64,000 nucleotides of DNA from Methanobacteriota archaeon (GTDB taxonomy: Archaea > Halobacteriota > Methanomicrobia > Methanomicrobiales > Methanospirillaceae). The notes beneath the pieces are model-generated. The model saw only the letters and a list, made by a program, of their open reading frames with translations. It was not told where the DNA came from and made no database searches. Within the stretch, counting starts at the first letter, position 1. Each line of letters begins with the position of its first letter. A program made the translations under genes and the position numbers. The stretch lies in assembly GCA_029547145.1 (NCBI GenBank), contig JAKPPV010000010.1:32144-96143 (forward strand). Direction: 5' to 3'. Below are positions 1-8,195 of this stretch, in pieces.

Positions 1-540
1 AACGGCATCCGGCAGGCGTCCGACGCGATCGCGCGGCAGATCGCCTTCACCAAGATCTACCAGGACATCGGGGTCCGATCCGCCCGCTGGCACCGGGTCC
101 GCGAGGTGGCGGAGCAGGCGGCGGGGTCCATCGCGCCGGGGGAGCTCAGGGTGGAGGTGGCGGTGGGGGACCTGGAGGTCCATGCCGACCCCCTCTTCGA
201 GCGTGTGATCGAGAACCTGGTCGAGAACACCATTCGTCACGGCCGGAGCGCTACGCGTATCCGGTTTTCATGCGCGCCCCTGGAGTCGGGGCTCGTGATC
301 CTGGCGGAGGACGACGGCGTCGGCGTCCGGGCGGAGGAGAAGGAGTGGATCTTCGAGCGGGGGTTCGGACGGAACACGGGGTTCGGGCTCTTCCTTGCCC
401 GCGAGATCCTCGGGATCACGGGGATAACGATCCAGGAGACGGGGACTCCCGGGAACGGCGCACGGTTCGAGATCACGGTGCCGGAGGGCCGGTACCGGTT
501 CCCGGTCGAGGGGCATCCGGGCGGGATCGATACGTCCTGA
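1..540 (+). CDS. Sensor histidine kinase, C-terminal fragment
   Basis: The reading frame is open from base 1, so the start lies upstream of the window. What remains is the ATPase (HATPase_c) half of a histidine kinase. The N-box is ENLVENTIRHG (about bases 208-240), the G1 box is DDGVGV (about 310-330) and the G2 region is GFGLFL (about 379-396). The HisKA dimerisation segment with the phosphorylated His and any sensor or membrane domains are not visible. It would autophosphorylate and pass phosphate to a response regulator; no partner is adjacent. An internal GTG at 106 is not a start, because the coding frame runs through it. Confidence 0.85.
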   Translation, partial: NGIRQASDAIARQIAFTKIYQDIGVRSARWHRVREVAEQAAGSIAPGELRVEVAVGDLEVHADPLFERVIENLVENTIRHGRSATRIRFSCAPLESGLVILAEDDGVGVRAEEKEWIFERGFGRNTGFGLFLAREILGITGITIQETGTPGNGARFEITVPEGRYRFPVEGHPGGIDTS

Positions 541-639
541 ACACATTCGTCCGCCCCGCGACCCGGGAGATGTCGATTGCGCCCTGCGTGACGGCCATTG
601 AAAAGGGTTCTCTCCTTTGAGGGCGGATCATCCCACGAC

Positions 640-1779
640 ATGGTGCTTGAAGAGACGCTCGTCTTCGGCGAGGCAGAGGATGCCGACCGATTCGTGACCT
701 TTTTAAAGGGCCGGGGGGTCCGCGCCCGTCGTCGGGTCACGTCGTTCATCACGGAGGAGACCCGGGTGCGCGGACCCATCGCAGGTCTCTTCGACTGGTT
801 GAACGCCGAGATCGAGGAGAGGGAGGAGGACGAGGACCTTTCTCTTGAGGCCGGAGCGGAACCGGGAGAGGACATTGATGATATACTGGGGTTTGAACCT
901 GATACCTTCGGCGAACCGGAGATCCTGTCGGAGAGTCGCCGGCTCAGGCGCATCCGGGCCATGCTCGCCCGTCAGTACATGGTGATCTCGCAGGCCCTCG
1001 AGACGAAGCAGGTTGGAGACCTGGTCGTTCTCGGAAGCCCGCCGGGCAATCAGAACCAGCCAGGATCGAAGACGATGGACCAGGGACAGAGGAACCTCCT
1101 TGCAGCGCTGGACATCTCGAAGGCCCCGGACAGCAGGGTGGATGGGGATCCGGTCACCGATAACGGACCTTCGAAGGCAAAGACCCGGCCCGGCCCGGAG
1201 ATGCTGATCGGAGGATTCCGAGACCTGCAAAGAGAGCTGGACGGGCTCGTGGCGCGCCAGACACTGGTCGAACAGGGGATCGTGGAGGAGACGGCAGAGG
1301 GACTCCGCCTTCTACGAACGGTCGCGCCCGACGAGATCGAGACCGAGGTCACGGTCACCGGGATCGAGATCTCGCCCGGACTGGTGCAGGACCATGGGGT
1401 CCGAACCGATTTTCTGATCCACTACGAGACGGACTACGCCGTCGAGTGCGAGGGGTCGATCCACCTGGCCTGTTCCGCCGACGAGGTGGAGGAGGCCCTG
1501 CTCGGGACATCGGTGACACCAGAGAGCTTCGACGGCCTTCTCTTCGACCTCAGCACGAAGTCGCAGGTGATCGGGGTGCTCCTCGAGGCGCTCGAACGCG
1601 AGGGTCGGACCACCCTCGAGGCGCTGGTCGGAGAGGTGCAGGCCACCCGCCTCGAGACGAACAGCCCTGAGGCGACGGTCGTGGTCGAGACGACCCCCGA
1701 GTTCGTGCGCGCGCTCGTCGAGGACCTCCGGAAGGCGGGGGCGATCACCGGCAACGAGCGAAAGATGCGACGGGCATAA
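640..1779 (+). CDS. Uncharacterised acidic protein, 379 aa
   Basis: I do not recognise this protein. It is soluble-looking, with no signal peptide or membrane segment, and has a strongly acidic stretch at about residues 55-90 (EEREEDEDLS region). A charged, probably helical middle is followed by a C-terminal third that looks like a folded domain with a helix-turn-helix-like end (SQVIGVLLEALEREGRTTLEAL). The ATG at 640 is preferred because GAGGGCGG lies about 12 bases upstream; a TTG at 598 is possible but has no ribosome site. It follows the histidine kinase by 99 bases, so co-transcription is possible. Function unknown. Confidence 0.65.
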   Translation: MVLEETLVFGEAEDADRFVTFLKGRGVRARRRVTSFITEETRVRGPIAGLFDWLNAEIEEREEDEDLSLEAGAEPGEDIDDILGFEPDTFGEPEILSESRRLRRIRAMLARQYMVISQALETKQVGDLVVLGSPPGNQNQPGSKTMDQGQRNLLAALDISKAPDSRVDGDPVTDNGPSKAKTRPGPEMLIGGFRDLQRELDGLVARQTLVEQGIVEETAEGLRLLRTVAPDEIETEVTVTGIEISPGLVQDHGVRTDFLIHYETDYAVECEGSIHLACSADEVEEALLGTSVTPESFDGLLFDLSTKSQVIGVLLEALEREGRTTLEALVGEVQATRLETNSPEATVVVETTPEFVRALVEDLRKAGAITGNERKMRRA

Positions 1780-2046
1780 ACCGGCCGAAGAACCTGCGCC
1801 GATTTGTCATCCCGCGAAGTGGACCGGATTCGGCTCGTTTGGGGTTGGGAACGGGCGTGGTCCGGGGGCCTCTTGCGAAACGATCGTTCCGGTGCACGGC
1901 ACGGGAGAGACCCGGCGTCGCCAGCGCTGTACCGGAATGGCGCTCGCCCTCTCAGCGGTTCAGCCCACCCATTATTGAACCGTTCGGGGGAGCGTACGCG
2001 TCAGTCAGACAGCCGGACCGTTCCTGGTACCGGCGCGCACAACCCT

Positions 2047-2631
2047 TCAGTAGAGGATGCCGGAGCGTGGGGGATACGCCGGCACGGTCCGCTGCAGGAT
2101 CACGGGGGTGCCGCCCCCCGTCCGGAGCTCCAGCGAGAAGGTGGTGCGGGGTGCGAGCGGGGTCGTGGGCCGGATCGCGATCGTGACCACCTCGTTCGGT
2201 TCGAGCATGTTGTTCGGGGTGCCGACCGACTGTTCCCGCCGATAGACCGTCCACTCGCCGGGGGACGGGTCCGAGAGGTCGGGCCCCTGCGCGAGCGTCT
2301 CGATCGTCTCGTCCGTCGCCAGCTGGACCACCATCCGGTCCAGGTCCACCACCGCCCCGGTCGCCACGTTCGAGCCCAGGACGACGCGGAGCGTCTCGAT
2401 CGATGCCCCGTCCGCCGGTGCGAGACCCATCACCTGCCCGCGGAGGTCGAGACCCCCGGAGACCTGCCCGAGCCCCTCGTGGACCGCCTTCTGCGCCTGC
2501 TGGGTCGCCATGAACCCGGTGCCGAGGACGGTATACGCGAAGACGGAGGCGACGATCGTGAACGCGATCAGGGTGATCGCAACCTCCAGTCCCGTGAAGG
2601 CGTCCTCGCGACCGGAGGCGACCGGGAACAT
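2047..2631 (-). CDS. Archaellin (second of a tandem pair)
   Basis: A 194-residue archaellum filament subunit. The N-terminus carries a class III (type IV pilin-like) signal: short polar leader, then AFTG followed by LEVAITLIAF and a hydrophobic helix. The prepilin peptidase would cut after the Gly. The C-terminus (VPAYPPRSGILY) matches that of the neighbouring archaellin. The ATG lies six bases after a T9 run in the transcript and has no Shine-Dalgarno sequence, so it may be expressed less than the first archaellin or from its own short transcript. No other archaellum (fla/arl) genes lie in the window. Confidence 0.88.
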   Translation of the reverse strand: MFPVASGREDAFTGLEVAITLIAFTIVASVFAYTVLGTGFMATQQAQKAVHEGLGQVSGGLDLRGQVMGLAPADGASIETLRVVLGSNVATGAVVDLDRMVVQLATDETIETLAQGPDLSDPSPGEWTVYRREQSVGTPNNMLEPNEVVTIAIRPTTPLAPRTTFSLELRTGGGTPVILQRTVPAYPPRSGILY

Positions 2632-2636
2632 GAGAG

Positions 2637-2645
2637 AAAAAAAAA
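2637..2645 (-). terminator. T9 run between the two archaellin genes
   Basis: Nine consecutive T on the minus strand directly follow the stop codon of the upstream archaellin. Oligo-T tracts are the usual intrinsic termination signal of archaeal RNA polymerase. It would end or attenuate transcription before the second archaellin. No clear hairpin precedes it. Confidence 0.6.
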
Positions 2646-2652
2646 GGTGAGA

Positions 2653-3234
2653 TCAGTAGAGCAGCGTGCTCTTGTGGGTATAGGCGGGGACCGAGCGCTT
2701 GATGCCGAGCGCTGCGCCCACCGGGGGCTTGACCTCGAGGTTGAACGAGGTGTAGGGCGCGAGCGAGTTCGTCGGCATGACCTTCAGCACGAACTGCTCG
2801 TCCTTCTCGAGCATATTGTTCTCGAGCCCTCCGAGGTTATTGTGGCGCTCCAGGATGGTCCACTGCTTCGCGGTTGGATCCGCCTTGTCGGTGCCCTTGT
2901 CGAGCGTCTCGACCGTCGCGTTGGTGGAGAAGACCATGACGGTCTTGTTCATGTCCACCGTGCTCGCGCCGGCGGCGAGACCGACCGTGAACTGGATGTA
3001 CTTGATGTCGTCGCCATCGTTGTCCGCGATGCCGTACACATCGCCCAATACTTCGACGGCCGACGATGCCATGGCAACGCCGCTGTGGACGGTCTCCTGC
3101 GACTTCTGCGTGGTGAAGAACCCGGCGCCGAGCACCACGTACGAGAACACGGCCGCCACGACGACGAACGCGATCAGGACGATCGCGGCCTCGAGGCCCG
3201 TGAATGCATCTTCATTGTTCCTGAATACCTTCAT
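2653..3234 (-). CDS. Archaellin (first of a tandem pair)
   Basis: A 193-residue archaellum filament subunit. The class III signal peptide reads NNEDAFTG, then LEAAIVLIAFVVVAAVF, with predicted cleavage after Gly. The hydrophobic helix forms the filament core and the rest is the exposed beta domain, ending VPAYTHKSTLLY. Two ATGs lie side by side; the one at 3234 is chosen because AGGTGA sits five bases upstream, whereas the ATG at 3237 is only two bases away. A TATA-like element about 80 bases upstream and a palindrome pair beyond it suggest a regulated promoter. It is the first gene of the pair and likely the major archaellin. Confidence 0.9.
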   Translation of the reverse strand: MKVFRNNEDAFTGLEAAIVLIAFVVVAAVFSYVVLGAGFFTTQKSQETVHSGVAMASSAVEVLGDVYGIADNDGDDIKYIQFTVGLAAGASTVDMNKTVMVFSTNATVETLDKGTDKADPTAKQWTILERHNNLGGLENNMLEKDEQFVLKVMPTNSLAPYTSFNLEVKPPVGAALGIKRSVPAYTHKSTLLY

Positions 3235-3308
3235 CATGGTCACCTGACCTGACTGCAGTGCATCCCGGGGTCTCTCCCGGAACACCTACTTTCTGAAAAG
3301 ACGTCAAA

Positions 3309-3318
3309 GTATTTAATT
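3309..3318 (-). promoter_or_regulatory. TATA box for the archaellin genes
   Basis: ATTAAATACT on the minus strand in an AT-rich island of an otherwise GC-rich region. The start would fall near 3287, giving a leader of about 50 bases that contains the AGGTGA ribosome site. Assigned by sequence resemblance only. Confidence 0.5.
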
Positions 3319-3324
3319 ATAATG

Positions 3325-3342
3325 ATTGTACAATTGCGCAAT
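3325..3342. promoter_or_regulatory. Two overlapping palindromes, ATTGNNCAAT
   Basis: ATTGTACAAT (3325-3334) and ATTGCGCAAT (3333-3342) are both perfect 10-base palindromes sharing two bases, with centres eight bases apart. They lie just upstream of the archaellin TATA box, where an activator or repressor would bind. The regulator is unknown. Confidence 0.5.
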
Positions 3343-3460
3343 CCATCGACCTTTCCATAAAAATTCGACAATGAATCGGCGATCACCCCTCCCGGCAGAC
3401 TGGGAAAGGAGACCGCCGGCAGTACCCCTCCGGAGAAGGCAGGCAGACTGTATCTCCAGT

Positions 3461-3470
3461 TATTTATACT
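3461..3470 (+). promoter_or_regulatory. TATA box for the Pro/Thr-rich membrane protein
   Basis: TATTTATACT lies about 26 bases before the expected transcription start, which falls two or three bases before the ATG at 3494. The mRNA would be leaderless. Confidence 0.55.
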
Positions 3471-3493
3471 CCCCGCGTCCACCTGATCGTGGC

Positions 3494-4312
3494 ATGGAGA
3501 AGCGTGAGATCCAGTACGTGGTGCTCGCGCTCTCGGTCGTGATCATCCTCGCGCTCGTGGTGAAACCGGCGTTGACCGGCCGGCCCGCGAACCTGGGGGT
3601 GCAGGCGACCGGAAACGACACCCCGCTCCCCACGGAGACCGCCGGTACCGTTCCGACCCCCGCCGGGCTGCCGTCCGCGAGCCCCGGTGCGACGACCACC
3701 ACGGAGACGGTCGCCGGCGTTCCGCCTCCCGTCCCCTCCGACCTCCCCTATGCCGTCCGGGAGGGTGAGGCCTCGCTCCCCGCCGGCAGCACCCCGATCG
3801 CCATTCCCTCCTCCGCTCCGGCATCCGCAGGGACGGTCGCACCCGTCCGCACCCCCGCACCCACGGTTGCGGCCCCCCTCTCCGGCGTCACGCAGATCCC
3901 GTTCGTCGACCCCGCCCGGTACTCGGTCCAGCTCACCGACCCGCTGCCGCCCTCGATCCCGCTCGTCACCAGCCCGACGGAGGACCCGACCATGCAGACC
4001 TACGCGCAGGTCTCCGGCCGCTGGTCCGGCACCACCGACGTGATCCAGATCCCCTACCCGTCGTTCGAGATCGAGTACACCCTTACCCCCTCGGTGCAGC
4101 CCGACATCGTGATGCCGCGGTTCTCGATCCAGGTGGTCGATGCCGACGACCCGAACCGCTTCGTCCGGATCATCTCTCCCCCGGGCAACACCTTCTCCGG
4201 CCGGTTCTCCGAGAAATTCTACGAGGGCAACCACCGGTACTACTTCGTCATCACGAGCCGCTACATCCAGTCCTACACGATCCACGTGAAGGTCCCCCGC
4301 CGCTACCTCTGA
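3494..4312 (+). CDS. Membrane-anchored Pro/Thr-rich extracytoplasmic protein
   Basis: A 272-residue protein with one N-terminal hydrophobic anchor (about residues 7-24, VVLALSVVIILALVV). A long Pro/Thr/Ala/Ser-rich stalk follows to about residue 150, then a folded C-terminal domain of roughly 115 residues rich in aromatics and beta-type sequence (SFEIEYTLTPS onward). The layout suggests an envelope protein facing outward. I recognise no family. The start is set by the TATA box at 3461, which makes the ATG at 3494 leaderless. It is divergent from the archaellins and could be surface-related, but nothing direct shows this. Confidence 0.75.
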   Translation: MEKREIQYVVLALSVVIILALVVKPALTGRPANLGVQATGNDTPLPTETAGTVPTPAGLPSASPGATTTTETVAGVPPPVPSDLPYAVREGEASLPAGSTPIAIPSSAPASAGTVAPVRTPAPTVAAPLSGVTQIPFVDPARYSVQLTDPLPPSIPLVTSPTEDPTMQTYAQVSGRWSGTTDVIQIPYPSFEIEYTLTPSVQPDIVMPRFSIQVVDADDPNRFVRIISPPGNTFSGRFSEKFYEGNHRYYFVITSRYIQSYTIHVKVPRRYL

Positions 4313-4366
4313 CGGCGGGCAGGCACCCATATCATTATCCATCGGATCCCCCGAAAGTAATGCACC

Positions 4367-5344
4367 ATGGCGATGCAGCCCACCGTCCCCGTACGACCAA
4401 CCAACGACCTCGCCGCCCTCCTCGAGGGGATGGCCGCGACCGGCTTCCAGGGTCGGAAGCTCGGGGAGTCGGTCCGTGTCTGGCGCATGATGCTCGGTGA
4501 CCCCGACTGCACGATCCTGCTCGGGCTCTCGGGCGCGATGATCCCCGCCGGCATGCGCGAGGTGTTGAGCGCCCTCGTCCGGCATCACTACGTCGACGCG
4601 ATCGTCTCCACGGGCGCCAACATCTTCCACGACGCCTGCGAGCACCTGGGGATCTGCCACTACCAGGGGCACCACCACGTTGACGACGCCGAGCTCTTCA
4701 GTCAGGGGATCGACCGGATATACGACGTCTTCGCATTCGAGGAGGAGTTCCGGACCACCGACCGGAAGATCGCCGAGTTCGCAGGGTCCATCGCTCCGTT
4801 CCGCGGCTCCTCGCGGGCATTTCTCGAGGAGTTCGGAAGGTTCGTCTCCCGGAGCGCCCCCGGGAGCTCCTCCTTCCTCGCCACCTGCGTCGAGGAGGGC
4901 GTGCCCGTCTTCGTCCCGGCGCTCGCCGACTCCTCGATCGGGATCGGACTCTTGATCGCGCGCCGCAACGGCATCGAGGTGGACGTCGACCAGCTCGCCG
5001 ACGCCGACGAGGTCACCCGGATCGTCGAGTCGGCAAAGAAGACCGGCGTCGTCTACATCGGCGGCGGGGTTCCGAAGAACTTCATCCAGCAGACCCAGGT
5101 GATCGGTTCGATCCACGATGCGGACTGCACCGGGCACGCCTATGCGATCCAGTACACCGCCGACTCGCCGCACTGGGGCGGGCTCTCGGGCTGCACCTTC
5201 GAGGAGGCGATCTCCTGGGGCAAGGAGCAGGTCCAGAGCCCGCGCGTCCAGTGTTTCTGCGACGCCACGATCGCCCTCCCGATCGTGGTCTCGGCCCTCC
5301 TCGCGGGTGGTCTGGAAAGGGAACCGCGCCGGTTCACGTTCTGA
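4367..5344 (+). CDS. dys: Deoxyhypusine synthase
   Basis: A 325-residue NAD-dependent enzyme that puts the aminobutyl group of spermidine (agmatine in some archaea) on one lysine of aIF5A, the first step of hypusine formation. Family signs are the Rossmann-type SGAMIPAGMREVL segment, VSTGANIFHDACEHLG, and near the end WGGLSGCTFEEAISWGK, which holds the active-site lysine that forms the enzyme-substrate imine. Its substrate, aIF5A, is encoded at 42560. A TATA-like CATATCATTATCC lies about 30 bases upstream, giving a nearly leaderless message. Homospermidine-synthase-like relatives exist, but the full DHS motif set favours this call. Confidence 0.9.
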   Translation: MAMQPTVPVRPTNDLAALLEGMAATGFQGRKLGESVRVWRMMLGDPDCTILLGLSGAMIPAGMREVLSALVRHHYVDAIVSTGANIFHDACEHLGICHYQGHHHVDDAELFSQGIDRIYDVFAFEEEFRTTDRKIAEFAGSIAPFRGSSRAFLEEFGRFVSRSAPGSSSFLATCVEEGVPVFVPALADSSIGIGLLIARRNGIEVDVDQLADADEVTRIVESAKKTGVVYIGGGVPKNFIQQTQVIGSIHDADCTGHAYAIQYTADSPHWGGLSGCTFEEAISWGKEQVQSPRVQCFCDATIALPIVVSALLAGGLEREPRRFTF

Positions 5345-5419
5345 GCCGGACCCGTTCTCCGGTCCGACCGCAACCCTTATCCCTTCCACCCTCACATCAT
5401 AGTGCGCACCAATCATGGA

Positions 5420-5436
5420 GTGACGCTGCGCGTCAC
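5420..5436 (+). other. Perfect hairpin upstream of tRNA-Ser
   Basis: GTGACGC-TGC-GCGTCAC forms a 7-bp stem with a 3-base loop. It lies 27 bases before the tRNA, inside the presumed 5' leader, and downstream of a TATA-like CCTTATCCC near 5376. No T-run follows, so it is not an obvious terminator. It could aid 5' processing. Confidence 0.45.
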
Positions 5437-5463
5437 GAGTATCCACTGGATGCGAGATTCATC

Positions 5464-5548
5464 GTTGAGGTAGCCAAGCCTGGTATGGCGCAGGTTTGCT
5501 AAACCTGTGTCCCCCTGGGACTCGAGGGTTCAAATCCCTCCCTCAGCG
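5464..5548 (+). tRNA. tRNA-Ser (anticodon GCT)
   Basis: The acceptor stem GTTGAGG pairs with CCTCAGC (one G-U), followed by discriminator G. The anticodon stem CAGGT/ACCTG encloses TTGCTAA, giving anticodon GCT, which reads AGC/AGU. A long variable arm is present, as expected for class II tRNA-Ser, and the T-arm is GAGGG-TTCAAAT-CCCTC. No CCA is encoded. It leads the ribosomal protein operon. Confidence 0.93.
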
Positions 5549-5579
5549 CTCTGGGCTGCAGCTCAATCGAGGAGACCTT

Positions 5580-6035
5580 ATGGCACACGAAGAAGACGAT
5601 ATCAGATACTTCGTCCGCATCAGCAACACCGACCTGGACGGGACCAAGTCCGTCCGCGTCGCGCTGACGGGCATCCCCGGTGTCGGCCGCCACGCGGCAG
5701 GGATCATCGCCCGCCGTGCGAGGGTCGGTGAGCGGGAGACGATGGGGAGGCTCGACGACGACTCGATCGAGCGCCTCCGCGAGGCGGTCGGCGGCTACGC
5801 AGGCCTGGCCCCCGCGTGGATGCTGAACCGCACGAAGGACGTCTACACCGGCGAGCCACGGCACCTCCTGGGTACCGACCTCGCGCTCGCCCGCGAGGAG
5901 GACATCAACCTGCTCCGCAAGATCCGGTGCTACCGCGGCATCCGGCATGAGACCGGGCAGAAGGTGCGCGGGCAGCGGACGAAGTCGACCGGGCGGACGG
6001 GCGCCACCGTCGGTGTCCGGAGAAAGAAGGACTAA
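5580..6035 (+). CDS. rps13: Small ribosomal subunit protein uS13
   Basis: A 151-residue 30S head protein that contacts 16S rRNA and the subunit bridge. The archaeal form is recognised from [26 protein letters not shown] (first 35 residues, the helix-hairpin-helix region), [27 protein letters not shown] and a basic tail. The ATG at 5580 has GAGGAG eight bases upstream. It opens the run uS13-uS4-uS11-RpoD, the standard archaeal order. Confidence 0.97.
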   Translation: MAHEEDDIRYFVRISNTDLDGTKSVRVALTGIPGVGRHAAGIIARRARVGERETMGRLDDDSIERLREAVGGYAGLAPAWMLNRTKDVYTGEPRHLLGTDLALAREEDINLLRKIRCYRGIRHETGQKVRGQRTKSTGRTGATVGVRRKKD

Positions 6036-6051
6036 AGCGGGGCGACAATAG

Positions 6052-6600
6052 ATGGGATATCCAGGCAAGGACAGGAAGTCGTACGGGACGCCCAAGCGTC
6101 CCTTCGAGAAGACCCGGATCGAGTCGGAGACCAAGCTCGTCATCGAGTACGGCCTCAGGAACAAGCGCGAGGTCTGGAAGGCCCAGGCCGCCCTCAGGCG
6201 GTACCGGAAGGGCGCCCGCGACCTGCTCGCGCTCGAGTCGGCCTCGACCAACCCCGATCTCGCCGCCCGGAAGAAGAACGAGCTGATCGGGCATCTCCAG
6301 CGGGTCGGGCTCCTCGGCGGCGAGGCGGATATCGACGACGTCCTCGCCCTCAGGGTCCAGCAGCCACTCGAGCGTCGGCTCCAGACGCAGGTCTACCGTC
6401 TCGGGCTCGCCCGTTCCCCGCGGCAGGCCCGGCAGCTGGTCACGCACGGCCACATCGCGATCGGCGGGCGCCGGGTCGACATCCCGGGGTACCTGGTCTC
6501 GCGGGCGGAAGAGTCGCAGATCTCGTACTATGGCCGGTCCCCGTTCACGAACACCGAGCATCCCGAGCTGAACCGTCAGCTCGGCAAGAGGAGGCGGTAA
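6052..6600 (+). CDS. rps4: Small ribosomal subunit protein uS4
   Basis: A 182-residue primary 16S rRNA binding protein that nucleates 30S assembly. It begins with the archaeal-type [20 protein letters not shown]. An S4 RNA-binding domain follows at about residues 105-150 ([28 protein letters not shown]), and the tail is basic. The start is 17 bases after uS13, inside the same operon. Confidence 0.97.
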   Translation: MGYPGKDRKSYGTPKRPFEKTRIESETKLVIEYGLRNKREVWKAQAALRRYRKGARDLLALESASTNPDLAARKKNELIGHLQRVGLLGGEADIDDVLALRVQQPLERRLQTQVYRLGLARSPRQARQLVTHGHIAIGGRRVDIPGYLVSRAEESQISYYGRSPFTNTEHPELNRQLGKRRR

Positions 6601-6603
6601 CCG

Positions 6604-6999
6604 ATGGCAGACGCAAAGGAACGGTGGGGGGTCGCCCACATCTACGCCTCGTTCAACAACACGATCATCACCGTGACGGACCTCTCCGGGGCGGAGACGG
6701 TCACCAAGTCGAGCGGCGGCATGGTCGTCAAGCAGGACAGGAACGAGTCGAGCCCGTATGCCGCGATGAAGATGGCGAGCGACGTCGCCCAGGCAGCGAT
6801 GGACAAGGGCTTCGTCGGCCTCCACGTCAAGGTGCGTGCACCCGGCAAGGGGAAGCAGCGCTCCCCCGGCGCCGGGGCGCAGGCTGCCATTCGCGCCCTC
6901 GCCCGGGCCGGCATGCGGATCGGCCGGATCGAGGACGTGACCCCGGTTCCCCATGACAGCATCCGCCCCAAGGGCGGACGCCGGGGCAGGAGAGTCTGA
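6604..6999 (+). CDS. rps11: Small ribosomal subunit protein uS11
   Basis: A 131-residue protein of the 30S platform. Typical features are [24 protein letters not shown] near the start, [24 protein letters not shown] in the middle and the C-terminal [19 protein letters not shown], whose basic end contacts rRNA. Three bases separate it from uS4, and its TGA overlaps the next ATG. Confidence 0.97.
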   Translation: MADAKERWGVAHIYASFNNTIITVTDLSGAETVTKSSGGMVVKQDRNESSPYAAMKMASDVAQAAMDKGFVGLHVKVRAPGKGKQRSPGAGAQAAIRALARAGMRIGRIEDVTPVPHDSIRPKGGRRGRRV

Positions 7000-7820
7000 T
7001 GCAGATCGAGTGCCAGCACCGCGACGAGCACTCCTGCCGGTTCCTCCTGTCGGGCGCCCTGCCCTCATTCGCAAACTCGATCCGGCGGGCGATGGCGAGC
7101 GAGGTACCGAAGCTCGCGATCGAGAACGTCCGGATCTACGACAACACAAGCGGACTCTTCGACGAGATGCTCGCCCACCGCCTCGGGCTCATCCCGATCC
7201 GGACGGAGGAGGGCACCTACGTACCGATCGATGAATGCACCTGCGAGGGGGCAGGGTGCAACCGGTGCTCGGTCTCCTACACCCTCTCCGTCGAGGGGCC
7301 GGGCATGGTCTACTCACGGGACCTGATCCCAGACGACCCCGTCGCCGTTCCTGCCCTGGGGGACATCCCGATCGTCAAGCTGGAGAAGGGCCAGAAGGTC
7401 GTGCTCGAGGCACAGGCGGTCCTCTCCACGGGCAGGACCCACGCCAAGTGGCAGCCCACGACGGTCTGCGGCTACAAGAACTACCCCTGCCTCACGATCG
7501 ACGCCCGTTGCGACGGGTGTGGCGCCTGCGTCGACGTCTGCCCCCGCAACGTCCTCCGCCTCACCGGGCGGTGCGTCGCCGTCGACGAGGGCAGGCTCGA
7601 GGACTGCTCGCTCTGCCGCCTCTGCGAGAAGAGCTGCCTGTCCACGGGGATCGGGGAGACGCCCGCGATCCGGGTCGGCATCGAGCCCGATCGCTTCATC
7701 TTCAACGTCGAGTCCGACGGTGCGATCCCGGCGACCGCGATCCTCCGCCAGTCGATCCGGTTCCTCCGGACCCGGGCGGACGAACTCTCACGCGCACTGG
7801 AAGAGATTGCCGAGGGATAG
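6999..7820 (+). CDS. rpoD: RNA polymerase subunit D (Rpo3) with two 4Fe-4S motifs
   Basis: A 273-residue homologue of the bacterial alpha N-terminal domain that dimerises with subunit L to start polymerase assembly. The dimerisation region includes SFANSIRRAMASEVPKLAIE (about 23-42). A ferredoxin-like insert carries two complete 4Fe-4S cysteine sets: C171, C174, C177, C181 and C203, C206, C209, C213. Many euryarchaea keep only part of these. Extra cysteines at 80-90 (CTCEGAGCNRC) could bind zinc. Translation is coupled to uS11 through ATGA-type overlap. This is the archaeal polymerase subunit, not the bacterial sigma factor of the same symbol. Confidence 0.96.
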   Translation: MQIECQHRDEHSCRFLLSGALPSFANSIRRAMASEVPKLAIENVRIYDNTSGLFDEMLAHRLGLIPIRTEEGTYVPIDECTCEGAGCNRCSVSYTLSVEGPGMVYSRDLIPDDPVAVPALGDIPIVKLEKGQKVVLEAQAVLSTGRTHAKWQPTTVCGYKNYPCLTIDARCDGCGACVDVCPRNVLRLTGRCVAVDEGRLEDCSLCRLCEKSCLSTGIGETPAIRVGIEPDRFIFNVESDGAIPATAILRQSIRFLRTRADELSRALEEIAEG

Positions 7821-7824
7821 AGAG

Positions 7825-8190
7825 ATGACACTCACACGAGAGAAGACAAACCCGCGTCTGACGAATCTGATCACGACGCTGAAAGCGGCCTCGCGCGAGA
7901 ATGGCGTCCAGGTCTGGCGCGACATCGCCTCCCGCCTCGAGGGCGCCACGAACGCCCGCGCCGAGGTGAACGTCAGCAAGATCAACCGCTACGCCGCCGA
8001 GGGCGAGACGATCCTGGTACCGGGCAAGGTGCTCGGGACGGGCCTGATCGACCGCTCCGTCCGGGTGGCAGCCCTCAACTTCTCGGCCCAGGCCGAGACC
8101 AAGATCAGGGGCGCGAATGGGACCTGCATGACGATCGAAGAGCTCCTGAACGACAACCCGAAGGGGAGCCGGGTCAGGATCCTGAGGTGA
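7825..8190 (+). CDS. rpl18e: Large ribosomal subunit protein eL18
   Basis: A 121-residue 50S protein found in archaea and eukaryotes. It is recognised by [18 protein letters not shown] at the start, [26 protein letters not shown] in the middle and the C-terminal [11 protein letters not shown]. The ATG at 7825 is four bases after the RpoD stop. It begins the second part of the operon (eL18-uL13-uS9-RpoN-RpoK), again in the usual archaeal order. Confidence 0.96.
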   Translation: MTLTREKTNPRLTNLITTLKAASRENGVQVWRDIASRLEGATNARAEVNVSKINRYAAEGETILVPGKVLGTGLIDRSVRVAALNFSAQAETKIRGANGTCMTIEELLNDNPKGSRVRILR

Positions 8191-8195
8191 GCGAG

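Noticed and set aside
1804..3252. 482-codon open frame on the plus strand
   Set aside because: Antisense to both archaellins, which have clear class III signals and matching C-termini.
3464..5446. 660-codon open frame on the minus strand
   Set aside because: Antisense to the Pro/Thr-rich protein and deoxyhypusine synthase; no recognisable content.
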